This document shows positions 53,939 through 63,835 of a stretch of DNA of 64,000 nucleotides, in pieces. Under the pieces are notes generated by a model that was not told the DNA's origin, searched no databases, and saw only the letters and a program-made list of their open reading frames with translations. Numbering within the stretch: the first letter of the stretch is position 1; every line of letters starts with the position of its first letter. The stretch is from Roseimarinus sp035271585. GTDB lineage: Bacteria > Bacteroidota > Bacteroidia > Bacteroidales > Prolixibacteraceae. Both the position numbers and the translations under genes were made by a program. The DNA is taken from positions 6,449-70,448 of the forward strand of contig DATERL010000043.1 of the NCBI GenBank assembly GCA_035271585.1. Reading direction: 5' to 3'.

Positions 53939-56900
53939 TTAATTATATTTAAATGGACCTGCATGGGGCATGGACAGTATATGCGAACTTTTAGATCGTT
54001 CAGTTGCATCGCTACAACCATTACTGTCGGTTATTGAAGTTACATTCAAAGTAACCGTCAATGGAGTTTTTTCGATATTTTTAATTAGAAATTCGAGATC
54101 GACATAATCGCCTGTCAATCCTGTATACGTTCCGTTATCGTCGTTTCCTGACGATGGTGCTGGGCTTACATCCTCAACTTTAACACTGGTACCGCTTACA
54201 TTGAAATCGAAACCCCATGTATTGGCTAAAGAATTCTGTCTTTCGACCCTAAAAATCACTTTAGTTGCCCCTACGTCATAAGGGCCACTATTATCGGATT
54301 CGAACCCTTGGGCAGGAATCAGCTCTGGACACGCATAGTCATCTGACAGGCGTGTTACTATAGCCTGAATATTATCGAGAACAGTGTAGTGCACATCCAA
54401 CCGAGCAACGCTTTCGCAGCCATCCACGATTTGTGAGGCATAGTAATGTTTCCCGTCTACCAATTCGGTATTTGAGGTCAACAAGATTCCACCCGACGAA
54501 GCATCATACCACTGAATAAGTGAACCGACAACCACTAAATCAGCAACTGTGGGAGTATTTAATGAACAGACAGTTTGCAATGATCTTCCAGTTGGAGCAG
54601 CAGGCATTGCTTTAATTAAGGTAGAAAGCACTATATCGGTAACGACAGGAGAGCATAGCATCCCACCACCATAAATACCATCATTTAATCCTTCTATTTT
54701 AAAATAGACGCCAAAAGCTTGTTCGGGTATGTTTTTAATTTCGAATCGAATATTTACTGTAGTGTTATTATAGCAATTTATCCTAGAGGAGGAAGTATTA
54801 TCAACAGTTGGCTGTGTTGCATCACCCGAAAGAATAGTATCGACCACCACGTATGGAATATCTACATAGTCGTCAATCGTAAAATCGAAACTCCAATTAC
54901 CCGTATGCGCTAAAGCATTAACCTTGAATTCAACAAAAGTAGTTCCGTTAGGATAAGAAATTAAATTATTAAACTCGGGACAAATAGGGTTAGCAGAAAC
55001 AAGAGAAGCGCTTACCTGAGGTTGTGGACGTACAATAATTGTTGCTTTATTGGTAGTAAAGCCACTGCTTCGTTTACAACCATGTGTATCGGTAACCGAA
55101 ACGAGGGTGTACAATGTGGTTTCAGATAGAGCTTTTGGAGTAAGCTCGAAAGCTGTACCGCTAACTACATTTGAAACCGTGTGGTCGGAGTTGCCGTCGT
55201 TATATACAACTGTGAATGGTCCGGTACCTGCTGTGGCGGTCCAAGTTAATTCTCCGTCGCCATTAAAACAAAGAGGACCATTTGGAGATAGGCCACCTTG
55301 AGGTAGTGGATTCACCGTAAGCGAAGCAGTGCTATTACTACAAGTGCTAGCTGTTTCTGTAAAGGTAAATGTTGTACTTCCATTTATTAAACCAGTAACT
55401 ACTCCATCATTGGTAACTGATGCCACGCTTGGGCTATCGCTAAGCCAAGTACCTCCAGTTGTTGGTGATAACGTTGTTGTTCCACCAACGCATATTGAAT
55501 TATCGGCAATACTCACTGTTGGCAATGAATTGACTGTAACCAAAGCACTTCCTGTGCGGTCGCCTGCAACTGAAGTGCAATTAGCATCGCTCAGTGCGGT
55601 AACGGTATAAGTTGTATTGGCAGTTGGGCTTACACTAAAAGTATAAGGACTGGTTGTGATGCCTGTTACTGAGGTTGGGGTGCTACCATCGCTCCATGTC
55701 AAAGCCCAAGGCTGTGTGCCTGTCAAGGCTACGCTAATGGTGGTGCTGCCTCCGTTGCATACAGTGGCTGAGCCACTTACTACACTCGTTGGGCGAGCAT
55801 TAACTGTTACCAAAGCACTTCCGGTAAGGTCACTTGCAACTGAAGTGCAATTAACATCGTTCAGTGCGGTAACGGTATAAGTTGTATTGACTGTTGGGCT
55901 TACACTAAAAGTATAAGGACTGGTTGTGATGCCTGTTACTGAGGTTGGGGTGCTACCATCGCTCCATGTCAAAGACCAAGGCTGTGTGCCTGTCAAGGCA
56001 ACGCTAATGGTAGCGCCACCTCCGTTGCATACAGTGGCTGAGCCGCTTACTACACTCGTTGGGCGGGCATTAACTGTAACCACAGCACTTCCTGTGCGGT
56101 CGCCTGCAACTGAGGTACACTTAACATCGCTCAGTGCGGTAACGGTATAAGTTGTATTGGCTGTTGGGTTTACACTAAAAGTATAAGGACTGGTTGTGAT
56201 GCCTGTTACTGAGGTTGGGGTGCTACCATCGCTCCATGTCAAAGACCAAGGTTGGGCACCTGTCAAGGCAACGCTAATGGTGGTGCTGCCTCCGTTGCAT
56301 AAAGTGGCTGAGCCACTTACTACACTCGTTGGGCGGGCATTGACTGTAACCGTGGCACTTCCGGTAAAATCACTTGCAACTGAAGTGCAATTAACATCGT
56401 TCAGTGCCGTAACGGTATAAGTTGTATTGGCTGTTGGGCTTACACTAAAAGTATAAGGACTGGTTGTGATGCCTGTTACTGAGGTTGGGGTGCTACCATC
56501 GCTCCATGTCAAAGCCCAAGGTTGGGCACCTGTCAAGGCAACGCTAATGGTGGCGCTACCTCCATTGCATACAGTGGATGAACCACTTACTACACTTGTT
56601 GGGCGAGCATTAACTGTCCATCTGGCAAGTTCTACATAATTTGTGCCGGTACATCCTGAACCACTAGTACAATTTGCCCTTCTTCCCTGAATAACAATTG
56701 AACTTGTAGCAGAAGAACCTACAGTTGATCCGGAGGTATAGGCTACGGGAGTTCCACCGTCAATAATCAAAACATAATCATCTGAACAACCAACTCCACC
56801 GCTTCCGGCGGTAAAAGTGGCGCTGACACCCTGACCAGTACAAATATTGGTGAGATTTGGTGTTTTGGCATCCAAAGTTGGTGCTGTTGGCTGGGCAGAT

Positions 56901-59900
56901 ACTGTTACGCTCTGCGATACACCAACTGTAGTAGCAGTACAGGGTGAAGTAGTATTTTCTATTCTTACCCAATAAGTAGTGGTGATTGTAGGGGATGCTG
57001 AATAACTAACTGAAGTTGCACCCGATATGGGATTTGATCCAACAGTAGAACCTGTTCCCCATTGGTATCTGGCTCCTGATCCAAGCGTGCCACCTGTTGC
57101 CGTTAATGTAGTGGAACTGCCATTACAAATAGTGCTTGTTCCCGTTATGCCCGTGGGCGCCACGGATGGCTGATTAACCGTAACAGTCTGCGTTACCCCA
57201 CCTGTAGTAGCAGTACAAGGTGAAGTAGTATTCTCTATTCTTACCCAATAAGTGGTAGTTGCAGTAGGAGATGGTGAATAACTATTTGATGTTGCTCCTG
57301 ATATGGGATTTGTCCCAACAGTAGAACCTGTTCCCCATTGGTATCTGGCTCCTGTTCCTAACGCACCACCTGTTGCCGTTAATGTAGTGGAACTGCCATT
57401 ACAAATAGTGCTTGTTCCCGTTATGCCCGTGGGCGCCACGGATGGCTGATTAACCGTAACAGTCTGCGTTACCCCACCTGTATTTGCAGTACAAGGTGAA
57501 GTTGTATTTTCTATTCTTACCCAATAAGTAGTGGTGCTTGTAGGAGATGGTGAATAACTATTTGATGTTGCTCCTGATATGGGATTTGTTCCAACGGTAG
57601 AACCTGTCCCCCATTGGTATCTGGCTCCTGTTCCTAACGTACCACCTGTTGCCGTTAATGTGGTGGAACTGCCTCTACAAATATTGCTTGTTCCCGTTAT
57701 GCCCGTGGGCGCCACGGATGGCTGATTAACCGTAACGATCTGCGTTACCCCACCTGTATTAGCAGTACAGGGTGAAGTAGTATTCTCTATTCTTACCCAA
57801 TAAGTGGTAGTTGCAGTAGGGGATGGTGAATAACTAACTGAAGTTGCACCCAATATGGGATTTGATCCAACAGTAGAACCTGTTCCCCATTGGTATCTGG
57901 CTCCTGATCCAAGCGTACCGCCTGTTGCCGTTAATGTAGTGGAACTGCCTCTACAAATAGTGTTTGTTCCCGTTATGCCCGTGGGCGCCACGGATGGCTG
58001 ATTAACCGTAACAGTCTGCGTTACCCCACCTGTATTTGCAGTACAAGGTGAAGTTGTATTTTCTATTCTTACCCAATAAGTGGTGGTGATTGTAGGGGAT
58101 GGTGAATAACTAACTGAAGTTGCACCCAATATAGGATTTGATCCAACAGTAGAACCTGTTCCCCATTGGTATCTGGCTCCTGATCCAAGCGTGCCACCTG
58201 TTGCCGTTAATGTAGTGGAACTGCCTCTACAAATAGTGCTTGTTCCCGTTATGCCCGTGGGCGCCACGGATGGCTGATTAACTGTAACCACAGCACTTCC
58301 TGTGCGGTCGCCTGCAACTGAGGTACACTTAGCATCGCTCAGTGCGGTAACGGTATAAGTTGTATTGGCAATTGGGTTTACACTAAAAGTGTAGGGACTG
58401 GTGGTAATGCCTGTTACTGAAGTTGAAGTAGTGCCGTTACTCCATGTCAAAGCCCAAGGCTGTGTGCCTGTCAAGGCTACGCTAATGGTCGTTGAACCTC
58501 CTCTGCATATAGTAGCTGTGCCGCTTACTACACTTTTTGGGCGAGCATTAACTGTTAAGGTTGCCGAATTGGAATAAACTGTTCCACAGTCGTTGTTAAT
58601 GGCTGCCATCCGGTAACGGTAAGTGGTCATCCCGGCAGTGACCCCGGTTATGTTCAATGTATCCGTTGTTGTTCCTGAGTATGGAGTAGCATCAGTAAGA
58701 TCGGCCCAGCTCGTTCCACCATTGGTGCTTAACTGCCATCTGCGGCTGTCATAATTTGATGCACCCGCGGTAAATTGCGCATTCGAACCAAGGCATCCGG
58801 TTACATCACTAGGATTGAAGGTAATTGAGGCGGGTTGCTTGTTGACAGGTGTCAGGGTAACTACGTTACTATGCCCAGTCGAGTTTTTTATAGAGTCGGC
58901 AGCCGGGTAAACAGCCATGGCCCTGCGACGGTAATAGGTTGTTTGAGTTGGCCGGGTTGGTGCCGTGCCAAAGTTCGCATTTGTCCTACCACTAATATTG
59001 GTATAGAATAAATTGTCGGTACTAATTTGCCACTGATAGCTGATGGTGATGCCAGCATCGGGACACGTAGCAGGGGTAACACTTGTGAATGTAACAGGGT
59101 TTACACCTATACACAACACTTGGCTGGATGCAATTTCGCCAGGATTAACACTTCCTGCCATAATAACATCACCACAAGCGTAATTTGAAAGATCGGGTGA
59201 GTAGAGCGGTTCGGGAAAAGGGGTAAATTTCACAGAGCCTCCGATCGAACTTGCTCCATAAATAGTGTCAAATGCACTGGGATTTCCACCCGGAGAGGCA
59301 TCATAAAAATGAATGGTATCGGCTCCCTGACCAAAAACACCATTGTTTTTATTGTGCGAAGTACGGCTAACATAAACCCATCCACTCCCTGTAAAAAGCC
59401 CTTCGTTGGTAAAGTCGCGTGTACGTAGAACACCCTTTGGACCATTGGTTATTATTCCTGCACTTTTAGTCTCAAAATTCCCAATTGGCAAGTAAATTAA
59501 ACCATTATTAGAAATATTGGTGTTATTTTGAAATTTTGCACCATCGGCACTCGAAAAAAAAGCACAATTATTGATCACTGTTCCTCCATTGAAATGGAGA
59601 GAGGTGCCCACGATTTCAATTTTACCATTGTTGGTAAAGTTGTTGTTGCCCACGTAGGTACCGATGGTCATCCAAGCTTCGTTCAACACCGAACCAGAAC
59701 CTTGCATCTTCCCTTTTATGGTGACTTGACCGTAGTTCTCCAATTGAATGGTAGCGGAATAGGCATTCTGATCATTGGTTGTATTTTTGTTCCCAATGGT
59801 CAACTTATTCATGTTCACTATACAGCCGCTTCCTCCTTGCAATTCATTATCGATTACAATCGTTCCATTGTTGTAAATGGAATAACCATTCAGATTAAGA

Positions 59901-60412
59901 TTGCTTTTCCAATTGATAGTCCCACTACAGTTGAGCAAGTTTCGGCCTTCTCCACTATTGATATTGATGGTTCCACCGTAATTTTCGAGAAGACATTTAA
60001 AGTTTGAAAAAGTTAATGTATTATTGGTGTTATAATTGCGAATGATACCTGTAAAATTGTTCATAGTAACATCGCCAAGAATACCCCCCTGCGCAATGCA
60101 AATCATAACATTTGTATGATTGTTTCCCGTAATATTACCGGTATAGGTTACCCCACTAGGAATAAGCAACATTTGATTTGGAGAAAAAGTGAAATTGCCA
60201 TTAACAGTAACATCGACCCCTACAGTTTTTGTATTAGCAGCTGTAAATTGACTTCGAGTTTCTTGGTAAGTTTTACAATTGGCAGGACCAATGGCACATT
60301 GCCCATAGCCACTCAAGGTGGTCAACACCATTAAGAAGAAGATAACAACAAGCACTTTTGTATTAACCCGCTTCTTATTATTCAAAAAAAATAAAAAATT
60401 ACTCATTGCCAT
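53939..60412 (-). CDS. Giant exported surface protein with Ig-like tandem repeats
   Basis: 2157-aa protein with an N-terminal signal (VLVVIFFLMVLTTLSGYGQ after a basic start). Residues ~30-400 look like a right-handed beta-helix with repeated short strands and Asn/Gly turns (TGNITGNNHTNVMI). Residues ~420-1990 are Ig-like domains, including one B-type unit (about 620-712), five nearly identical 92-aa A units (about 712-1172; start SVAPTGITGT, end GGVTQTVTVNQP), one unique domain, and four 90-aa B units (about 1267-1627; RPTSVVSGSATVCNGG). The C-terminal ~250 residues hold two further beta domains, ending HILSMPHAGPFKYN. No type IX sorting domain is visible at the end, which is unexpected for such a protein. 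Likely an adhesin or matrix protein. Confidence 0.87.
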   Translation of the reverse strand: MAMSNFLFFLNNKKRVNTKVLVVIFFLMVLTTLSGYGQCAIGPANCKTYQETRSQFTAANTKTVGVDVTVNGNFTFSPNQMLLIPSGVTYTGNITGNNHTNVMICIAQGGILGDVTMNNFTGIIRNYNTNNTLTFSNFKCLLENYGGTININSGEGRNLLNCSGTINWKSNLNLNGYSIYNNGTIVIDNELQGGSGCIVNMNKLTIGNKNTTNDQNAYSATIQLENYGQVTIKGKMQGSGSVLNEAWMTIGTYVGNNNFTNNGKIEIVGTSLHFNGGTVINNCAFFSSADGAKFQNNTNISNNGLIYLPIGNFETKSAGIITNGPKGVLRTRDFTNEGLFTGSGWVYVSRTSHNKNNGVFGQGADTIHFYDASPGGNPSAFDTIYGASSIGGSVKFTPFPEPLYSPDLSNYACGDVIMAGSVNPGEIASSQVLCIGVNPVTFTSVTPATCPDAGITISYQWQISTDNLFYTNISGRTNANFGTAPTRPTQTTYYRRRAMAVYPAADSIKNSTGHSNVVTLTPVNKQPASITFNPSDVTGCLGSNAQFTAGASNYDSRRWQLSTNGGTSWADLTDATPYSGTTTDTLNITGVTAGMTTYRYRMAAINNDCGTVYSNSATLTVNARPKSVVSGTATICRGGSTTISVALTGTQPWALTWSNGTTSTSVTGITTSPYTFSVNPIANTTYTVTALSDAKCTSVAGDRTGSAVVTVNQPSVAPTGITGTSTICRGSSTTLTATGGTLGSGARYQWGTGSTVGSNPILGATSVSYSPSPTITTTYWVRIENTTSPCTANTGGVTQTVTVNQPSVAPTGITGTNTICRGSSTTLTATGGTLGSGARYQWGTGSTVGSNPILGATSVSYSPSPTATTTYWVRIENTTSPCTANTGGVTQIVTVNQPSVAPTGITGTSNICRGSSTTLTATGGTLGTGARYQWGTGSTVGTNPISGATSNSYSPSPTSTTTYWVRIENTTSPCTANTGGVTQTVTVNQPSVAPTGITGTSTICNGSSTTLTATGGALGTGARYQWGTGSTVGTNPISGATSNSYSPSPTATTTYWVRIENTTSPCTATTGGVTQTVTVNQPSVAPTGITGTSTICNGSSTTLTATGGTLGSGARYQWGTGSTVGSNPISGATSVSYSASPTITTTYWVRIENTTSPCTATTVGVSQSVTVSAQPTAPTLDAKTPNLTNICTGQGVSATFTAGSGGVGCSDDYVLIIDGGTPVAYTSGSTVGSSATSSIVIQGRRANCTSGSGCTGTNYVELARWTVNARPTSVVSGSSTVCNGGSATISVALTGAQPWALTWSDGSTPTSVTGITTSPYTFSVSPTANTTYTVTALNDVNCTSVASDFTGSATVTVNARPTSVVSGSATLCNGGSTTISVALTGAQPWSLTWSDGSTPTSVTGITTSPYTFSVNPTANTTYTVTALSDVKCTSVAGDRTGSAVVTVNARPTSVVSGSATVCNGGGATISVALTGTQPWSLTWSDGSTPTSVTGITTSPYTFSVSPTVNTTYTVTALNDVNCTSVASDLTGSALVTVNARPTSVVSGSATVCNGGSTTISVALTGTQPWALTWSDGSTPTSVTGITTSPYTFSVSPTANTTYTVTALSDANCTSVAGDRTGSALVTVNSLPTVSIADNSICVGGTTTLSPTTGGTWLSDSPSVASVTNDGVVTGLINGSTTFTFTETASTCSNSTASLTVNPLPQGGLSPNGPLCFNGDGELTWTATAGTGPFTVVYNDGNSDHTVSNVVSGTAFELTPKALSETTLYTLVSVTDTHGCKRSSGFTTNKATIIVRPQPQVSASLVSANPICPEFNNLISYPNGTTFVEFKVNALAHTGNWSFDFTIDDYVDIPYVVVDTILSGDATQPTVDNTSSSRINCYNNTTVNIRFEIKNIPEQAFGVYFKIEGLNDGIYGGGMLCSPVVTDIVLSTLIKAMPAAPTGRSLQTVCSLNTPTVADLVVVGSLIQWYDASSGGILLTSNTELVDGKHYYASQIVDGCESVARLDVHYTVLDNIQAIVTRLSDDYACPELIPAQGFESDNSGPYDVGATKVIFRVERQNSLANTWGFDFNVSGTSVKVEDVSPAPSSGNDDNGTYTGLTGDYVDLEFLIKNIEKTPLTVTLNVTSITDSNGCSDATERSKSSHILSMPHAGPFKYN
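55530..56610 (-). repeat. Four tandem 270-bp repeats (B units) in the giant gene
   Basis: The anchor 'tgtcaaggc(t/a)acgctaatgg' recurs with exact 270-bp spacing (segment starts 55711, 55981, 56251, 56521), that is 90 codons, with high identity. A fifth, more diverged copy lies at about 58283-58552. Boundaries are approximate. Confidence 0.85.
56897..58275 (-). repeat. Five tandem 276-bp repeats (A units) in the giant gene
   Basis: The sequence ccgtgggcgccacggatggc starts at 57151, 57427, 57703, 57979 and 58255: four exact 276-bp steps (92 codons). Differences between units are few and patchy (ctaataatggga-type single changes), which suggests recent duplication or gene conversion. Confidence 0.9.
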
Positions 60413-61058
60413 TTACCTGCGTTCCTGCGTTAAAACCAACCCTAAAAAAAGATTCGAATTAATAGTTATATAGCTATAGTTACCAACAACTTAGGCTATT
60501 TGTATTATAGTAATAATACAAAACCATTATGAACATTTTATTGTTCAAATAACGTCAGTAACCTTACTTAACAATGGATGGGTGCCTTGAAGACTTTTTA
60601 GCTTGTCATTTAGTTAAAGTCAAAAGAATTGACCCCCAATACCCCTCATTTCTCTCTAACCAATATAATTCCCTTGTAAAAAACGTTTAAGTCCTGTTTC
60701 AAATCCCATTAAAAAACACCTCTATTATTCAATGAGCACTTGATTTAAAAATGATTTCCTGTTTTCTAACTCAAATCAATACATAAATTTGTATTCACAC
60801 AAGTAAATTTTGATGAATGTGTAATATGTGTTGATTAAAGTGCCAAAACTGATGGTGGCGTATTATTTTGCTCTTTTCTATTTAAAACAAAAAAGACTAA
60901 AGATAAACAAAAGACAAAAAACAAAAAATAAGAAATTTAATTAACTGAGGGTGATTCTTGATTCTGATTTTATAAGTGAAAAAGAGAAAAAATTCCATAT
61001 AAAAGCAAAAAGAAATACTTCACCACAAATGTTTATGACTGCATATTCGCAATGGGGA
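60413..61058. other. 646-bp AT-rich intergenic region, nothing supported
   Basis: Upstream of the giant gene and downstream of the esterase gene. It holds no credible gene, RNA or clear promoter box; short open frames of under 30 codons look like noise. Confidence 0.5.
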
Positions 61059-62345
61059 CTATTTATCTTTTTGGTTGAAATGATAATCGGCAAAATCTAA
61101 ATATTGTTCCCAATCAAATCGAGCCAAATTATGTCCTCCAGAGCGTATATGATATCCCAAATTACCTGTCCAAAGGCGCATATTTGTCTGAGGTAAAACA
61201 TCAGTCGGAATGCCATTCAAACCAAAAAGATGATATGCCGGTCCAGCATGATATAATGAAACTATTTCACCTTTTGGATCGCACCAATCGTCTTGTTCTG
61301 CACTTGCAACGTAGAGAGGTCTTGGAGCCATTAAAGCCAGTAGCATGTGCTGATCAACCGGCAATTCATTTTCCTTGTCATTAAAATGATGAAAGTTTTT
61401 GCTGAACCAATGAGGAAATCCATCATTTATATTTTTAACTGTTTCGCCAACTTTTCTACGTGAAAGAGCGGCGCCTGCACAACCTGAATTATTTGATATT
61501 ACTATTGCAAATCTTTGGTCGTTGGCACCTGCCCAAAGTGCTGTTTTGCCTAATCTCGAATGCCCAATAACAACAACTTGATTTTTATTAATATCGATAT
61601 CTGTTTCTAAATAATCCATTGCAGTGCTTAATCCAAAGGCCCAAGCTGAAATTGTACTTAACTCGTTTAAAATATCTTTTTCAGAATAATCTAACAATGA
61701 GTGTATCCCGTTTTTAAAACCATCATCAAAATCAGGATCAATATCACCACAGCAAAAAGTGGCCAGACCATAACCCCTTTCTAGTATCCGCTCAACAGGC
61801 CAACTGGAAGCATCGGAGCCACGCGATTTGTAATTAGCCGTATGATTAAATATATTATATTCAGGATTATCGATGACATAACTTCTTGTAATAGGAATAT
61901 TAGAATCGGTATGAATAGACTGATTCCCATAAAAGTTTATCCCTAAAAATAAGGGGACAGGCTTTGTTGCATTAGCCGGAATAAAAATCAACAAATCCAT
62001 TTGTATGGTATCGCTATTTTTTATAAAATAGACCGCAATATTTTTTTGTATGGCCTTTCCGCATAGTGCATTTGAATCGGTTGTTAAGGTTTCAAATTTT
62101 ACCTCCAAATTAACCTCCGGAAACCTTCCGTACACATGCTCTTCAAAAAGCTTAATAATTTCGGGTCGCCTTATATTTATCCAATCCTTAGAAGTTTCTA
62201 TTTTTTGCCCTTGATTGGAAATTAACATTTCGGGCAAAGTGTACTCGGGTACTTTACCCTTGTCGTGGTTTATCTGACTATACGCATTGAAGCTCAAAAA
62301 GGCCAGAAGGCAAACCACACAGTATAACTTCACTTTTATATTCAT
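61059..62345 (-). CDS. Secreted CE15-like glucuronoyl esterase (alpha/beta hydrolase)
   Basis: 428-aa protein with a signal peptide (LLAFLSFNAYSQ). The fold and motifs fit carbohydrate esterase family 15: nucleophile Ser263 in GHSRLGKTALWAGA, the NNSGCAGAALSRRKVGE oxyanion/substrate loop, and catalytic His405 in RSGGHNLARFDWEQY. LMAPRPLYVASAEQDDWCDPKGE carries the likely acid. Such enzymes split ester bonds between glucuronate and lignin alcohols or act on uronic methyl esters. It is a single minus-strand gene; no glucuronan or xylan enzyme sits beside it, so the substrate is open. Confidence 0.85.
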   Translation of the reverse strand: MNIKVKLYCVVCLLAFLSFNAYSQINHDKGKVPEYTLPEMLISNQGQKIETSKDWINIRRPEIIKLFEEHVYGRFPEVNLEVKFETLTTDSNALCGKAIQKNIAVYFIKNSDTIQMDLLIFIPANATKPVPLFLGINFYGNQSIHTDSNIPITRSYVIDNPEYNIFNHTANYKSRGSDASSWPVERILERGYGLATFCCGDIDPDFDDGFKNGIHSLLDYSEKDILNELSTISAWAFGLSTAMDYLETDIDINKNQVVVIGHSRLGKTALWAGANDQRFAIVISNNSGCAGAALSRRKVGETVKNINDGFPHWFSKNFHHFNDKENELPVDQHMLLALMAPRPLYVASAEQDDWCDPKGEIVSLYHAGPAYHLFGLNGIPTDVLPQTNMRLWTGNLGYHIRSGGHNLARFDWEQYLDFADYHFNQKDK

Positions 62346-62550
62346 ATCAAATATTGATTAGATTTAATTACCAACGGCAAATTAGTTAAAATACGAAGCG
62401 AATTTAACTACCTTGAGTTTTAATTCATACTAAGCCTCTTACAACTTGTAGCGCCTTACGCGGGAAACATGCCTAATTGTCTCCCATCAAACTGATATTT
62501 TTATTCAATCAACACCAAATTTAACAAGATATTCTTACATGCCAATGCAA

Positions 62551-62583
62551 AAAGAGGTAAGAAATCTAATTCTTTACCTCTTT
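62551..62583 (-). terminator. Intrinsic terminator without an intact gene
   Basis: Perfect 10-bp stem AAAGAGGTAA / TTACCTCTTT; on the minus strand it is followed by TTTTT (complement of 62546-62553), so it belongs to the decayed gene at 62597-62703. Confidence 0.7.
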
Positions 62584-62596
62584 ACACATAAATAAT

Positions 62597-62703
62597 TTAT
62601 TCGAAAAGTTTCTTTACTTCATCGAACCCATGAATGGTTTGTAATGGTTGTAGGTCTGTCACGCAAAAGGCAGTTGAACTCATATTAGCTAATGCTAATT
62701 TTC
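62597..62703 (-). pseudogene. C-terminal fragment of a decayed gene, possibly a PfkB-type sugar kinase
   Basis: The minus strand reads LALANMSSTAFCVTDLQPLQ then TIHGFDEVKKLFE to a TAA at 62597, followed by a perfect terminator. Upstream, another frame continues the coding look (MPVLQDAFELKIS at about 62705-62745) and further back NELLICEVNIN, so a frameshift breaks it. The 'ANxxxTxxVT...P...DEVxxLF' pattern resembles the last helix and strand of PfkB-family kinases, but this assignment is weak. Confidence 0.45.
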
Positions 62704-63033
62704 AATTCGAAAGCGTCTTGCAAAACAGGCATACAATTTATGTTTACTTCACAAATCAATAGTTCGTTATATTTTTATAAGTAATTAACGTACAGCACCT
62801 TACGAATCACTCAGATATCTCGTTAAACAATTGAATACTAGCGTTCTATATTTTGTCTCAATACTAATATCGTAACCATTCAGTCGGTTTGTTTTTCAAT
62901 ACGTATTTTGTTCAAAAGAGTAGTTTTATACCGATTAGCCAACAAAATGTCGCGTATATTCGCTACGCTCTATAATCTCCTTTATTGGTCTATCAGTATT
63001 GGTTTTATAGTTATCAATTATCCCCAGGGTTAA

Positions 63034-63051
63034 TCCCGATGTACATCGGGA
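63034..63051. repeat. 18-bp perfect palindrome TCCCGATGTACATCGGGA
   Basis: Intergenic palindrome of the CCCGAT...ATCGGG class; compare 29027-29054. Probably a dispersed repeat rather than a local operator. Confidence 0.5.
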
Positions 63052-63169
63052 CGAGCAATTCATCCTGTTTTGAACTGAAATTCTACCCTTTTTTAGTGCG
63101 ACTGAATGGTTACCTAATATCTAATAATCTAACGATCTATTGCAAATGAATGACAAACTAATTAATGGA

Positions 63170-63835
63170 TTAATTGGCCATTACAATATCCGAAGGTATA
63201 TCAAATTTACCAGCGGGTATTTTAGGGTTTTCGATGAATTTTTCAGCGGTCATTTTCATTTTCATAGTACCTAAATCAGTGTCAAAAAACAAAGCAATTC
63301 CCTTATAAACCAGGTAAGTTCCCTTCATTTGCATTTTTTGATAATCGATGCTCATTTTTTCGCACGTTTTGCCAAGAAATTCTTCTTTTCCAAGCTTTTT
63401 CAGGTTCATTTCACTCGTCATTTGCTCCGACAAATTTTCGAAATCAATACTCATATTACTGGCTGGTGTTGCAGCGTTTTTAATTCCAGTTCTTTGCACC
63501 AAATCCATTTGATAAATAAAATCATCTTTTATTAAAGTGGCCGTGTGAATTATAGTGCCCATTATTTCCATCTCAATATCCTGTACTTCGAGCTTACCGT
63601 AATCATCGAATGTTAAGGTTTGTTTTGCGTCCATACCCATCATTTGGGTTTTGTATTCTACAATTCCCGATTTTATAGCATATTTACCTTTCGAGCTTGC
63701 TTTTGCAACTGATTCGACGACTGCTTCTGCCTGTGTGTCTAGGTTAGCGACTGAATTACTTGTATTGTTTTTACAGGAGAATAACATTGTAGTAGCAATA
63801 AAAAAGAGTAAAAAATAAACTTTAGATGTGGTCAT
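63170..63835 (-). CDS. DUF4412-like lipoprotein
   Basis: 221-aa lipoprotein (signal then MLFSC, Cys at about 21), Met-rich mature part with beta-strand periodicity: GKYAIKSGIVEYKTQMMGM, KLEVQDIEMEIMG, KKLGKEEFLGKTCEKMSID and a closing IPAGKFDIPSDIVM. The pattern 'GKxFLGKxCExxxxD' is usual in Bacteroidota periplasmic DUF4412-type proteins. No function known. Single gene near the window edge. Confidence 0.75.
   Translation of the reverse strand: MTTSKVYFLLFFIATTMLFSCKNNTSNSVANLDTQAEAVVESVAKASSKGKYAIKSGIVEYKTQMMGMDAKQTLTFDDYGKLEVQDIEMEIMGTIIHTATLIKDDFIYQMDLVQRTGIKNAATPASNMSIDFENLSEQMTSEMNLKKLGKEEFLGKTCEKMSIDYQKMQMKGTYLVYKGIALFFDTDLGTMKMKMTAEKFIENPKIPAGKFDIPSDIVMAN

Larger units (their letters stand above)
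62346..63169. other. 824-bp intergenic region with a gene remnant, terminator and palindrome
   Basis: Contains, in order, a minus-strand terminator (62551-62583), a fragment of a decayed minus-strand gene (62597-62703), and a TCCCGATGTACATCGGGA palindrome (63034-63051). The 'ctaatatctaataatctaacgatct' stretch (63115-63139) resembles the short AT-rich repeats near 6743, 8243 and 29002. No intact gene. Confidence 0.6.

Noticed and set aside
53887..53952. Plus-strand string NEKQLNELAEWVKTKGRLNY looking like a protein end
   Set aside because: Only about 21 codons after a stop, no start codon, and it runs into the opposite gene's 3' end; chance cannot be ruled out.
55656..56420. Series of three 74-aa plus-strand frames spaced 270 bp apart
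   Set aside because: They are antisense shadows of the B repeats in the giant minus-strand gene.
55530..58552. Regularly spaced repeats considered as a CRISPR array
   Set aside because: Repeat units are 270-276 bp, contiguous and in frame inside a coding gene, with no short-repeat/spacer alternation and no cas genes.
62940..63030. Short plus-strand frame MSRIFATLYNLLYWSISIGF...
   Set aside because: Under 30 codons within repeat-rich intergenic DNA, no supporting signal.
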